Shown here in pieces: positions 1 through 10,475 of a stretch of 21,131 nucleotides of DNA. Made by a program: the position numbers and the translations under genes. Numbering within the stretch: the stretch's first letter is position 1; each line of letters starts with the position of its first letter. The notes beneath the pieces were generated by a model. That model worked only from the letters and a program-made list of their open reading frames with translations, was not told the DNA's origin and did no database searches. Origin of the DNA: Cylindrotheca closterium (lineage: Eukaryota; Bacillariophyta; Bacillariophyceae; Bacillariales; Bacillariaceae); assembly GCA_933822405.4 (NCBI GenBank), contig CAKOGP040001750.1, forward strand, positions 1 through 21,131, written 5' to 3'.

Positions 1-118
1 TTGAAGAAAGACCCTTCTATGAAGTTTTCCCATCACTGCATGATGAAACCAACAGATCTTGCTCTCTCCCTGCAATTGCAGTACCTAAAAGAGAAATCCG
101 TGTCTTTGAAACAACTGC

Positions 119-1826
119 TGCGACAGAACCAAACATGTCTCACCACAATATCATTTTGTGTGTGACGACCACTTCAGTACTGTCCCCAACTCCGATGCAG
201 GGGGTGCGGCCAATCCACACCAACTTGATGCTAATCATTGGTTCAATTTGGTTGAATCTGGGTACGAAAACGTTCGTGATACTCTTGACCGTGATCCTCA
301 AGGGCGACCAATTGCCCCGCCAGCATCGCCACCAAGCTCCGCTTCCAGGGGGTAGTAATGGTGGTCATGCGCCTCCAGTGCCAGTGCAACCTCCAATTCC
401 TCTGCTACCTGTCAACCAACCGCCAATACCTCATGTGCAACCGGTTCACAACCAGCCTCAGGAAGCTCCGAATGTTCAAAATAATCGAAATGAAGTCGCA
501 GATGACCCCTCAGAAGCAATCGAAGCTGATGACAATGATAACGTTGATGATGACTTGTCAGTTCCAGAGGGAGTAGCTGAAGACGAGAATGTTCAACAAG
601 AAGAAGAAACAAATGTTCCTAAAGACGTTTCTATTCCTAATCAAGCTACAGAAGATGACAAACAAGAAGATGATGAAACTCTTAATTGAACTCTACAAAA
701 CGTACAAGAACAAGCGCCTTCGCGAACTGGAAGACGCCGATTCAGGCCAAGGAAGTATGGCCTACGTGCTCTAAATCAAAATGTGAGACACACTACCATC
801 AATCAGGGTTTTCTCGCTTCTCTAAAGTTCAATGATTCAGAAACCTGTGAATGGCTCCATCCAATGATCCTGGCCGCCAAAGCCAATTCCAAAGATAATC
901 CAGGTTGGGAAGAAGCTATGAACGGTCCTCTAGCCGATGGTTACATGGAAGCAGCTATCAAGGAGATCGAGACCCTACAGCAAATGGAGGTCTGGGAAGT
1001 GGTTCCCCGACTTCAATCAATGAATGTCCTTCCGTCAACATGGGCATTCAAATGTAAAAGATATCCAGATGGAAAAGTTCGAAAACTGAAAGGACGGTTC
1101 TGTGTGAGAGGTGATCGACAGAAAGATGGGATCGATTACGATTCAAATGAAATATTCTCACCGGTCGTCTCTTGGCAGACAGTCCGCCTGCTCCTAATTC
1201 TCTCCCTTGTACTGGGACTCGAAACTAAGCAAGTTGAATACACCGCCGCTTTCACTCATGCACCCATAGGAGACAAGGAAGTCTTCTGTGAAATGCCCAG
1301 AGGCTTCGCCGAAGAAGGAAAGGTATTAAAACTCAATAAAAGCCTCTATGGGCTCAAGTAATCGCCCGTTAATTTCTTCAATTTCATCAAAGGGAAACTG
1401 GAAAATGCAGGATTCGAATCTCAAGAAGAAGTTGATCCATGTCTCTTTATTTCAGATAAAGTTATCTGCCTTGTTTACGTCGACGACACATTGTTCTTCA
1501 GTCCTAAAGAAGAGTACATAAACGAAGCAATTGAGAGTTTGAAAAGTCAAGGTGTTGCAGTGGAAATTGAAGATTCTGTTGCTGGATTTCTTGGAGTCCA
1601 TATCGAACGCGACGAATCCAACAAGACTATCAAACTTACTCAAAAAGGACTAACCGAACGGATCATTGAAGCCCTCAATATTGACCAGGAACCTCAGAAA
1701 CACACCCCTGCGTTGAAAGAACCCCTTGGAAAAGACGAGAATGGAGATCCGGCAAATGGCAGTTTCTCATATGCAAGCGTGATCGGAATGGCCTTGTATC
1801 TTTGCGGACACTCTCGTCCGGACAGG
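119..1826 (+). pseudogene. Ty1/copia pol fragment (integrase C-end, linker, reverse transcriptase)
   Basis: This is a broken copia-type polyprotein. Positions 119-355, in one frame, give the end of the integrase region with the motif VSPQYHFVCDDHFSTV. Around 330-355 the frame shifts into a proline-rich then acidic linker (to 689). In-frame TGA 687-689 is followed by an arginine-rich stretch and the RVT_2 reverse transcriptase from about 900: WAFKCKRYPDGKVRKLKGR, then the family landmark LYGLK at the end of the first ORF. The stop at 1359-1361 replaces the glutamine expected in LYGLKQSP (CAA to TAA). The catalytic motif VYVDD lies near 1475. The domain ends at GHSRPD, about 1825, where family members continue; no RNase H or LTR follows in this orientation. 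What is seen is one frameshift, two nonsense codons and truncation at both ends. Sequence 1-118 is not recognised. It differs clearly from copia families A and B in this window. Confidence 0.9.
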
Positions 1827-2156
1827 GAAGCATATGGTTTAAAGCACTAGTCACGGCTGAAGTGGGTGTAAGCACTTCTTTTGGGTCCCATCAGCGGTTT
1901 CGGATATTGTTCTTGCTGCTTGTTGGTGAGTCTTCAGCGGTTATTTTTGGAACTGAAAAGGCAAGATTCATCACATTTGTTTATAGTGTAGGAAAAATAA
2001 GAACAACATTGAGAAAACATGTTTGTTGAACGATGTTATTGCAGTGCCTAATGAACATTTCTGATTCAAAGCTTACCTTGGTGTTGGATGCAAAAAGTGG
2101 ATTGGTCAGAGTTTTGTCAACTTATGTGTGTGCACACACCTTATTGTGCAAGGTAC
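1827..2156. other. Unassigned spacer with a 14-bp palindrome
   Basis: No coding similarity is seen between the truncated copia RT and the next LTR-like sequence. The abrupt change after GHSRPD marks a breakpoint. A perfect 14-bp palindrome, GTGTGTGCACACAC, sits at 2126-2139 beside the end of the family B LTR homology; whether it belongs to that LTR is unknown. Confidence 0.4.
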
Positions 2157-2382
2157 CATTATTCTGGCATGCAATTCAGTCACAAACCAGTACAAAACAC
2201 ACGTAACAATCAAACATACGAAAATACATAAAGTTGTGACTATACAGATCAAATTACAAATACGGACAAATAACAGACGTCATTCTTCCCAAAATAACGG
2301 TCCCCTTGATGTTGTAAGGATGCAGTATCATAAAACATTGCAACCTCAGCCAGTGTACCTCCATAGAGGACGCTCTAACCGA
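2157..2382 (-). repeat. Copia family B 3' end: polypurine tract and LTR-like sequence
   Basis: Read on the minus strand, this follows the B RNase H frame. It contains a purine tract ending AAGGGGACC (plus strand 2299-2309), the likely plus-strand primer, then LTR-like DNA. It matches 9200-9395 in opposite orientation over about 200 bp, with one extra block of roughly 20-25 bp just after the purine tract here. Exact LTR borders are not resolvable because no second intact LTR of the same insertion is present. The open frame on the plus strand here (2128-2460) is an antisense accident. Confidence 0.65.
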
Positions 2383-2523
2383 CACGACGCAAGAATGTCA
2401 TGCCCACTGATGTATCAAAGCGTTTCCAATTCCTTAGTTTGGACTAAGCCAAGCTTGTAACACACGCGACTGCCGCTTGCAGTCATGTGGTACTGATGCA
2501 TCATACATTGCAAAAGCAGCCAA

Positions 2524-2984
2524 TCAAGCACGTTCAGTACCAGATTGAATCTTGGTCAACACATCGGCGACGTTGGTCTTGGTACCTTCCCAGATGATAC
2601 GAATAACATCGGTGGCACATTTAGATTGAACATAATTATAAGCAACACTGTTGCTCTTCTTCTTCAAAGTAGATTCAGGGCGACTTGAATTGAGGACAAC
2701 TGAATTGTTATCCACGCAGGTGTGGCAGTACCCGTCAATGGGAACTCTCATCATGCGTAGCTTGTAGCGCAGACCAGTATTCAGAGCCATGAATTCACTC
2801 CCAAAGGAGCTAGTTTCAACAGAGTTCTGTTTCTTGGAATACCAAATGATAGGAGCACAATTCACAAAAATTAGCACTCCTGTTCGAGATTGGCAAGTGA
2901 CAAGGTTAGAAGCATGTGAGGCATCGACAAACATCATCAATTTTACCGCAAGTCCAAGAGCTTCCGGCATATCTGGTGGCAGAA
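2524..2984 (-). pseudogene. Copia family B RNase H fragment
   Basis: This is the C-terminal RNase H part of a copia polyprotein, beginning abruptly at the LTR edge of element A. Visible landmarks are FVDASHASN (first catalytic aspartate), the RTGVLIFVN strand, APIIWYSKKQNSVETSSFGSE, and NVADVLTKI near the C-terminus. The frame is open to its stop at 2524. Upstream reverse transcriptase of this family is missing. On the minus strand it is directly preceded by the 159-bp LTR of element A (2985-3143), so A most likely inserted into B just before the codons for PPDMPEAL. The other half of B is not found on the far side of A, so later deletion or rearrangement must have removed it. Confidence 0.85.
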
Positions 2985-3143
2985 TGTAAAAATTGATGTT
3001 ACACTTACAATTCAAATCAAGGAATAGTAGTAAAGTCTAGTGAAGATCAAGTCTCAAGGTGTTGAAAACATAAAGTTACAGTAGAGTCATTATCATCTAT
3101 ATCAAAGCATTTTGCGTGGTGTTGGACAGACCATAGTAGCACA
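2985..3143 (-). repeat. 3' LTR of copia element A (159 bp)
   Basis: On the minus strand this begins TGTGCTACTATGG and ends TTTTTACA, giving the usual TG...CA ends. It matches 16403-16561 (element C LTR), also 159 bp, with scattered substitutions, so the two elements are one family. A conserved purine tract TTGAGGGGACC lies about a dozen bases upstream (near 3155-3167). A 5' partner LTR was not found. The adjoining five bases inside B (TTCTG on the minus strand) would be the target duplication, but the other copy is lost. Confidence 0.75.
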
Positions 3144-3194
3144 GTTACCTTTATTTGGTCCCCTCAAGCTGTAATTAGAATAATTCACAGGTTG

Positions 3195-5260
3195 TTAATA
3201 TGTCCAAGAGCCAAACAACTCTTCCCTACACATCTGCGTCAATTGCTTTGTGAAAGCGTCCGCAATATTCAACAATGTTGCAATCCAAGAAATATTCACA
3301 ACTCCAGCTGCCACATTCCATCTCGTGTAGTGGTAAGCAATCAAATTATGCTTTCTATTCAAAGTCGACTCAACAAGTGTCGAATTCTTCACCACACTTT
3401 CATTATCACACATAATATGTGTTGGTTCATTGTCCAATGGTATCCCAAACATACGCAATTTGTATCATAAATGAGTGATCGCTTCAATGCACGATTTCAA
3501 TGCAATAACTTCAGCTCCAAATGTACTCACCTCAACCGTATTCTGTCTCCGACTGTACCATATAATTGGTGCCATATTCAAGAAGATAACGTATCCCGTG
3601 TGCGACCTCCTGGTCTTCTTATTTGCTGCGTGAGGCGCATCTACCCAAGCCAAACTTCCAACTCGTCTCCCTTTTGGTGGTGGCATATTTGCCGGCATCT
3701 CTTCTTTCGCGTCGCGATAGAGGGTTTGGAAGTCTCCTTTCAATGACATTTGGCAGCCTCCAATCAAAGTACAATGTCAACTTTGGATATGTATCCAAGT
3801 AAGCAAAAATCCGCAACAACTGCTCCATGTGACCCTTTCTTGGCGTTGCCTGATAATGACTCAATAGCAAAATCTCCAATAGAATATCAACTCTTCCAAT
3901 CTCAGTCGCCCATCTCAAGATTCCAATCAATTCCTGGTAATAGGTATGGTCTTTTGCGTTCAATTTGGGTGATCCGTCCAACTCTGGGATATAATCACTT
4001 GTCATTGTCGTCACTGCCTTCTTAGGCATCTTCCACTTGTTGCTCTTTGTAATCGTCTCCTTTACATTCTTCACTGCAGCGACAACATAATCGTGACTGG
4101 ACATAGTCCACATGTCATCACCATCCAGATCCTTCTTTTTCACACCAGCACCCAAATAACTTTCTGGCGGTTTGATTTTTCCCTTTTTAAACTTAAACTT
4201 ATAGCTGATTTGCTCCATCACATATTTTGCCTTTTCGGACATACACAAGATGTCATCAACATAACATAGAATATATTTGTAATATTCCTTGCCATCAGGT
4301 TTCACAGCCGCTCACATCCAGACATCTGGATCAGCATAAGACGAATATTCAGACATCTGGATCTGATCAGCATAAGACGAATAAAAGCCCAGTTCTTCCA
4401 ATGTCTTCACAAAATTTAAACGAAATGCCAAGGCTGATGATTTTAGCCCGTAAAGTGCTTGCTTGACAAGAAATGTCTTGCCTTCTTCATCTCCAAATTC
4501 AGGTCCAGCGATCATGTAGCACTTCTCAAGATTTGGTGCCATCAAAAAGGCAGGATATCAGCGCACTGCACATCCAAATCGTTCAAAGCTGCAATCGTCA
4601 GCAGAATCCGAACAAAATCCCTTGCAACCACAGTGCTGTAGGTCAATGCTATAGGCGCCTCTGTCTTGTGTCCATCAGCGCAATATCTTGCTTTTCTTCT
4701 GAAATTGTCGCCCAACTTCACATCAAATACCATATGTCCAGTAATTCGCTTGTATCCAACAAGCTTGGAAACATCTCCATTATATTCCTCAAAAGCGATT
4801 CGATTATTTTTCATTTCCATTTTTATCGCATCCTGCCACATTGTATCACCGTTTTCCTGATCAATTTTAATTGCCTCTTTCACAGATGTCGGAATACGAA
4901 TCCCATATTTGTGGGTCCTTTCCCAGTATTTCGATTTTATCTTTTGAATGAAGCTGTCGCGTTTCCTCTGCACATGTGGCACCCACCAAGCAAAAGCGGG
5001 CTCATCATCGATTGCCTTCAGCTTTGCATAGTCAGCAACCTCCACTGGAAAACTCTCTTTCATATCTTTCAATGTAATCCAATTCGAGGATCAATCCTTC
5101 CAAATGACATGCAACTCCTATCCAGCAGTATTTTGTTGCCTTCTCTCGCAACCAGAAGGTAATAAAAGCATCTTCTTTTGCGATCACGTGCTTTGTTTTT
5201 CTGTGACCCGAAATTTCTTCCATCATTCTGTGCTTGTGGCCAATGTCAGATAATCAAATC
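3195..5260 (-). pseudogene. Copia element A pol (linker, reverse transcriptase, RNase H), decayed
   Basis: Minus-strand copia polyprotein. In order: the pre-RT linker with SGHRKTK and KDMKESFPVEVADY (5226-5032, one extra T and a stop); the RT N-half to LDVQCADI (5072-4542); a frame break matching loss of 4 nt in the family motif ADIQNAFL; RT continuing with FLVKQALYGLKSSALAFRLN (4545-4312); TGA at 4312-4314 within DVWM-stop-AAVKPDG; YVDDIL catalytic motif (4305-3619); a frameshift near 3740; RNase H with APIIWYSRRQNTVEVSTFGAE (3767-3465); TGA at 3465-3467 before YKLRMFGIPL; and the C-end NIADAFTKQL to the stop at 3195. A roughly 35-bp tandem duplication (about 4320-4385) repeats SSYAD in the RT. 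Gag, protease and most of integrase are absent. The upstream limit, about 5260, is uncertain. Confidence 0.9.
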
Positions 5261-5372
5261 CATCTGGGGCTGTGCCTTTGGAATTGGCAAGCTGTCTCTC
5301 TTCACTCGTCTTGCCATTGGTGCAGGTTTGATAGAATCTGGTGTGCATCTGACAAACTTCTTTTTCCCCCAG

Positions 5373-6272
5373 GTGAAGTCCAACAGACTGAAGGTAGGGA
5401 GTAGAATAGTGGAGCTGGAAAAGAGGAATATGGACGATCCACTCCAAACAATTGCCGACAGTGTTGGATTGCGCAATTACCAACAAGACATTGCGAGCCA
5501 AGTCATGGATAGGTGTCTAGCCTTGTCATCTCGAGAGATTGCAATTGATGGCGGTGAGAACGAGGAGAGTGATATCGACAGTATATGCTCATGGGATGAG
5601 GTTGGCTGGCAGGCAAACAAACCAAACTGAAAAAAGAGAATTGCCGGAGGTGTACCCTTGTATGAAGTTTAATCTGTACAACTTGAACGACGAGGGACAG
5701 CTTATTGTGAAAGCTGGAGGGCAGGAGAACGTGGAATGGGCCATTGTGAAAAAGGAATTGGACAACAACGACATCAAGCTTGGTTTTCTATTGAAGGAAG
5801 ATCATGACCACATAGGAAACTGGATGGATCAAGATAATCTTTTGGGGGGTTACCGTAGGAAATTGGTGTGCAATCATCGTCTACTGAAAAAGGGATACCT
5901 GGATGACAACAAACTACGGGAGATAGAAGCCAGGGGATGTTTTACTGAGGAAGATTTGAAACTATTGGAACTTGATCAGAGTAATCCTGGATACAAAAGA
6001 GACTCCTTTTGTCCAATGGGCGCATCAGTGAGGCGGATCTTGAATTTGCAAGAGCAAGAGTTTTCTCTGAAGTAACCGGCTTGTGGACTAACTGGGAATG
6101 GACATGGGGCCAGGATCCCCAAGAGTTCCAGGAACATTGGGCTGTATTTTGTCGTGAACTTAAGGAAAGTGCAAAAAGGCAATGGCAGGAGAACCAAAAA
6201 AGGAGACGCACAAGAGAAGAGGGAACTACTATGTTGAGGGCCACCAAGCGTCTTAACAGGAACCAAAGATAG
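5373..6272 (+). pseudogene. Unrecognised plus-strand gene fragment, frame broken twice
   Basis: I do not recognise this protein. A textbook 3' splice site, TTCTTTTTCCCCCAG, ends at 5372, and an open frame starts exactly there with VKSNRLKVGSRIVELEKRN. It gives an acidic first block (to about 5630), then continues one frame over (ELPEVYPCMKFNLYNLNDEG to about 6020), then returns to the first frame for a basic C-terminus ending RATKRLNRNQR at 6272. Composition in all three blocks looks coding: charged, few low-complexity runs, sensible codon use. The two shifts compensate. They could be indels, or the first could be a short intron with the donor-like GTGAGA near 5553 but a poor acceptor. No upstream exon is visible; copia A abuts it. 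It converges on the transposase gene and may be host-derived or carried by that element. Confidence 0.5.
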
Positions 6273-6308
6273 TTTGGGCGTCAACAGACCCTGCAATTAC
6301 TCTTAAGT

Positions 6309-8846
6309 CTACAACTGAAAATCATCTGTTATCCACTGTTCCATCATTTCGGCCAATTGAGTCTGGTTAGCAGCCACAAAGTACCCCTCTCCAAGTGGCT
6401 GTTCCCCGGGAAGCTGCCGGTCTGCAGCAGCATGTTTGTGTTGGCAACTCGACTCTTGTCGCTGTTGGTTGCTCAACCTGGACTCCTCCTCCAGTCAAAT
6501 CTCAAGTATGTTTGGTACGACGATTGCTGGGCCAGAAATATTGTGACATGGGATTAGGTACAAATCATCAAATTGAAACCTGGAAAACCGTGACAGTGGG
6601 GGGTCTTGGAAAAGATTGACGACGGCATGGATTTTGTTGGGAGCTAGCTTGATACCTTTGTAGGAAATCTGATCCTCCACCCAAGGCATCATTACAAACA
6701 TCAGTATTTGACCGGGAAGCTCCACGTTGGGATGGTGTGGCACTGAAAACTTCGCCCAATCGTACCAAGCATCTACTATATGTCTTGAGGACGATCGATA
6801 ATTGGGATTGGCCCAAAAGATGAATCTATCTGACCCAATCAGCATTGTGATCTCGGAAACCCCGTCAATTGTATCTGCTGGAGCATGAGGCATAAGCCGC
6901 TCACAAACAAAATTGAGTACTTCCTGCATGTAGCCACCGCGTGGACGGAAATTCCACATCCATTTCATGGCTGGTTCTCCCTTTTTGTTGAAACCTACAG
7001 AGAATTGGGAACCACCCAAAAAAATGGCGTCACTGGTAAGGGTCTCCTCACTTTTCTCTGAAGCTCTGTTGCGGCCAAAAGTTTGTTCTGCTTTGGAAAT
7101 AAGTCTGTTTTCCGCATATCTCAAAGTCAATTGCTTGATGAAGGTAGACTGGCGCCTTTGTGTTTGTTGGGCTGGCTGTTTCTGTTTGGTTTTATGAGCT
7201 TGCTCGCTGGGACCAGAGTCCCAGCCTCTTGGGGGGCCCCAAAGAAGCATGTAGTCTAGAAAATGAAACAAAAGATAGTTCTTAATGAGACGAGCCCCCA
7301 TTCCTCTCCTGAATGAGGTCTCGCCTAGAAATTCAACGTATTTGTCAATCATCCTACCGACCAATTCTGTATCAAGGGCATGCTCTAACGGATACTTCTC
7401 CTTCTTGAGCCATTGCTCCATGCCAAGGACAAGCCCGTAGACCTGTACCTGATCAATGTAGTATGTTTGGTGGAGGGTTCTCTCTACAAAAAACAGTTGC
7501 CTTCCCCTGTCGAATATCATTGCAAGATACAAACATAACCACACCCCCGCCTGTTCATGCCCACATTTCTTTGTGGGCTCAAAGAGTGAGTTGTGGAATT
7601 TGGTCCGTGGTCTCTTCCGATCCGACTGCCGTGAGAGACATATCCCATATCTGTGGCCCAGGTTGTCAAGGCCATCCGCAGTAGATGGGCGGTTTATCCA
7701 CGAGTCAGCTTTCATATGGAAAGTCTCGTCGTTGTTGTTATTGTGGTGAGCACCAGCGTCGTCATCATCATCCCTGGCATTAGTTATCCCCTTTTTCTTT
7801 GCTGGTTTGGGACCTGCCGAATATATGAGTTCTCAAAGTGATTCTACGACTCTTACCATTGCTCCCTTCTGATGCATGTGCAAAGTTTCCCCAGGAGTGG
7901 CAAGGTGAATATTGCACATATTCGCCCCAAAGCAGATGTCATGAAAGGCATTCACCAGGATGTAGTGGCTTCTTTCTTGGAAGTAAGCTTTGTCATGGTC
8001 TGCCACAGTGGGATCTAATATCTTTGGGGAGTATGCCTGCCAGGTGTGCTTTTTTTGAGAATCGATCAGATCCTCTGTTAGAGTTGGAGGCTCTGCAACA
8101 ATATTTGTGGCAGCAGCATCGGGCATTGCAATATTATTAGGCAAATAACTAGTTCCGTAGTTTGATCCGTAGTCCACATCAAAAACAAATGAGCCATCAT
8201 TTACTTGTGCGTTTGAAACTATTGATCTATCCTCCTCTTCAATTCCCAGTGATGACGGAAGGCTGGCCAATGAGGCATCTTCGTTGCCATTGTCATTCTG
8301 AAATTCGGGGTCCAAAGTGTCGTTGAGATGACTTTGAACAAAATTCATCAGACCCTCTTTGGATACAATGGGTGGAAGCTTGGAGGGGCACGTCTGGCTA
8401 TTGATGGTCTCCTTCTTCAGCTGCTGATGAGCGGAAATGCAATTTTGAAACAAGTGCTTTGAGGCAATTTTTTCAAATCCACTAAGCAGATTCGACTCCC
8501 GCAAAAAGCCTAACAACTCATTTGCTTTGTTGGATGTTTGTCCTGGCTTGGTTTCCAGGTTGCTGTAACCTGTGTAACTTGTCATCTCGCTGACTGTGTC
8601 ATCCTGTAGATGGTTGGTTGTGGTAGAGTTGGTAGCATTGCAGACAAAAGACTGACTGAAATCATCAATACTGCTAACGGAAGCAAATAATTCACTGTAG
8701 CCAACTTGAAAGCAACGTTGCTTCTTCCAATCACTGCCGAGAGAAGCCCTCAAATGTTGCTTCAGGCCCTGTGACACAATCCTTCCATTCTGATTTTAGT
8801 GCCTTTGTTCTCCATGGTGATAATGTGCAGAACACACACCCAACAT
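6309..8846 (-). pseudogene. KDZ/CACTA-like DDE transposase, interrupted only by nonsense codons
   Basis: One continuous frame runs from about 8846 (ATG; start uncertain) to TAG at 6309-6311. It is broken by TAA 8796-8798, TGA 7833-7835 and TGA 6495-6497, with no frameshift. The N-terminal half is Ser/Asn/Asp-rich. Family landmarks follow: NAFHDICFGAN and HLATPGETLHMHQKGAM (about 7960-7870), as in KDZ/CACTA/plavaka-type transposases; an acidic/Asn linker; AGVWLCLYLAMIFDRG; then WDSGPSEQAHKTKQKQPAQQ (about 7225), the Glu-x2-His-Lys-Thr motif typical of these proteins; and the C-terminal strand with RFIFWANPNYR and WYDWAKF, LPGQILMF, and YFVAANQTQL near the end. All three stops fit CAA or CGA losing its C. 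Terminal inverted repeats and target duplications were not found, so element borders are unknown. The family assignment rests on recalled motifs, not a search. Confidence 0.75.
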
Positions 8847-9199
8847 GTAATTCAGGTAGAGTATATTGTGATCAGCAGAAGTTTGACGGTGAGCTAGTAG
8901 TTGGGCTTGTCAAAGAGCACAATGCATAGGTAGCTCTTCAAAGTTTTCTTGCTATGAGGAAAAGGGTGCTGGTGATGGGTGTTCTTGCAAATGTGATAGA
9001 TGGCTTTGTGCAGGTCATAGATGACCTGCAAAAGTCATCCAAAAAAATTATTGTGCAAAGGGGGAGTAAACTGTGAAAAAAAGAGAAGGGAACTATGCTT
9101 GCGCACAAGGCCCCCTGTTTAACAAAGGAAAACTCTGGACAAAGACCAGACCGCTTTCCTTTTTTGGGGTTTTCATTCTGAAAAGGTAATTTGTGCGCA
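8847..9199. other. Upstream region of the transposase, with inverted repeats
   Basis: No convincing gene is seen. A perfect 20-bp inverted repeat with a 2-nt centre (GCAGGTCAT / ATGACCTGC) lies at 9010-9029. A looser fold-back joins TGCGCACAA (about 9103-9111) with TTGTGCGCA (about 9191-9199), with AAAGGAAA / TTTCCTTT nested inside. These could be subterminal repeats of the transposase element, but no CACTA terminus or matching sequence at the other side of the gene was found. Confidence 0.4.
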
Positions 9200-9395
9200 T
9201 TGAGATGCTCTATAGAGGTACACTGGCTGAGGTTGCAATGTTTTATGATACTGCATCCTTACAACATTGAGGGGACCAATATTTTGCCCGTATTTGTAGT
9301 TTGATCCGTATAGTCACAAGTTTATGTATTTTCCTTTGTTTGATTGTTATGTGTGTTTTGTACTGGTTTGTGACTGAATTGCATGCCAGAATAAT
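9200..9395 (+). repeat. Copia family B 3' end, second copy, plus orientation
   Basis: This matches 2157-2382 in inverted orientation: a shared lead CTCTATAGAGGTACACTGG, the purine tract TTGAGGGGACC at 9267-9277, then LTR-like DNA through CATGCCAGAATAATG. It is probably the 3' remnant of an independent family B insertion whose coding part is gone. RNase H is not present upstream; the border at 9200 adjoins the transposase upstream region. Confidence 0.65.
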
Positions 9396-10213
9396 GTTGC
9401 GGTGCCATTGCAATGTTTTTTCTGCGGAAGTGGTTTATTGTGATCGTGGATTTGGATCTATCAAAGTACTTTCACACTAGGCAAATCGGACATCAGCCAA
9501 ACTCCGAAGGTCTTCACAGAACGTTAACCCATATATTAGACAGAACCGTTTCGGCTCCTTCTATTTTTGAATTAGAAGGAGCCGTTAACGGCTCCTTCTA
9601 TCTGCCAAAACCGTTCAAATTTTCCCTGTGTTAGATATAACTGTCAGATTTATTTACCTACATAAATGCCCTCCATTTAACGGCATGAATTGTACGCAAC
9701 GTATAGAATTTCCCCCCTCCCTACAATATTTGGTTCGAATGTGTGCACCCAAATCTGCACGCCGTCCACACACAACACTGCAGCAGCACATGACACAAAA
9801 AACAACTCAGTGCACACCTCTTCCCAAACTCCACTTCGATTGAAACCATCGAGACCCTACAGCTCCCCATACACCACAATGTACAAAAAATGATTGTCTT
9901 GACTTAATGTTTAAAAATTGCTCTTTATCACGATTTGCTGAATGCCACTTCCAGTTTCCTCTTGAACCGGATGCCTGTCAACATCTCAAGAATCCCATGA
10001 ATTTCATGTTCTCTGATCTATTTTCTACCCTTCTTACATCACCACGCCTTCATGAGAACTAACCATTCCTGGGAATTGCTTTGACCAAACACCCTGCAAG
10101 GATCAACTGACAAAATGAAACGGACACATCAGAACCCCTTCTGCCGTTCCATTTTCTCCATTTGCATCCCCGTAGGAAACCGTAAGAAATGTACATGTGT
10201 AAATAAAAACTAA
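9396..10213. other. Non-coding interval
   Basis: Apart from the palindrome at 9553-9600 I see no gene or repeat. Two short plus-strand frames (9628-9843 and 9690-9893) are Thr/Pro/His-rich translations of C-rich DNA and do not look like genes. Confidence 0.5.
9553..9600. repeat. 28-bp perfect palindrome with a third arm
   Basis: GGCTCCTTCTA occurs at 9553-9563, its complement at 9573-9583, and again direct at 9590-9600. The last two, with GTTAAC-centred DNA between them, form a perfect 28-bp palindrome at 9573-9600; the first two form an 11-bp stem with a 9-nt loop. Two mutually exclusive hairpins are therefore possible. Function is unknown. Confidence 0.85.
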
Positions 10214-10291
10214 ATTAGACAACTATTTCAAGTGTGTTTGGCCACACTTGACGGTGAATGTAGTGAGACACACTTGAAATAGTTGTCTAAT
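10214..10291. repeat. Perfect 24-bp inverted repeat (hairpin)
   Basis: The arms are 10214-10237 and 10268-10291, identical as reverse complements over 24 bp, with a 30-nt loop. The arm contains TTAGACAACTATTTCAAGTG. The loop carries CACACTTGA (10242-10250), which can also pair with the end of the left arm, giving an alternative short hairpin. It could be a tiny MITE, a transcription-end hairpin or a small-RNA precursor; the sequence alone does not decide. Confidence 0.85.
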
Positions 10292-10343
10292 ATAGTCTCA
10301 ATTTAATCTATTTTCAGACCTGCTGATTCAAATTTTGTCCACT

Positions 10344-10362
10344 CCGACGTCCATATTTATAT
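10344..10362 (+). promoter_or_regulatory. Possible TATA-type promoter element
   Basis: An AT-rich TATTTATATAAC stretch lies about 50 bp before the first ATG of the small ORF at 10401 and about 120 bp before the ATG at 10472. It is the only TATA-like motif in a suitable place, but it was assigned by eye. Confidence 0.3.
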
Positions 10363-10400
10363 AACACGCGTCTCAGCGACAAACATAGTCGTTTAAAAAA

Positions 10401-10475
10401 ATGAAAACAGAAGGAAGACGCAAGTCAATCACCACTGTAACCATTTGTCTTGTTGCTCTTGTCTGCCCCTCATGA
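10401..10475 (+). CDS. Possible upstream ORF, 24 codons
   Basis: ATG at 10401 opens a 24-residue frame, MKTEGRRKSITTVTICLVAL and four more residues. Its TGA (10473-10475) overlaps the ATG (10472) of the next frame as ATGA. It has a basic then hydrophobic make-up like a short signal peptide. The overlap is the arrangement seen in translation-reinitiation uORFs. Whether it is translated is unknown. Confidence 0.25.
   Translation: MKTEGRRKSITTVTICLVALVCPS

Noticed and set aside
2128..2460. Plus-strand ORF of 110 codons
   Set aside because: It lies antisense to the copia family B LTR-like repeat, and the copy at 9200-9395 does not conserve a protein.
3471..5162. Several plus-strand ORFs of 60-229 codons
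   Set aside because: All are antisense shadows of the copia A polyprotein, whose motifs are clear on the minus strand.
2157..9395. The inverted B copies as terminal inverted repeats of one 7-kb transposon
   Set aside because: Each copy carries a polypurine tract in LTR context, one directly after RNase H, so they are retroelement ends.
9728..9745. GGTTCGAAT, resembling a tRNA B box
   Set aside because: No pairing stem around it and no upstream A box.
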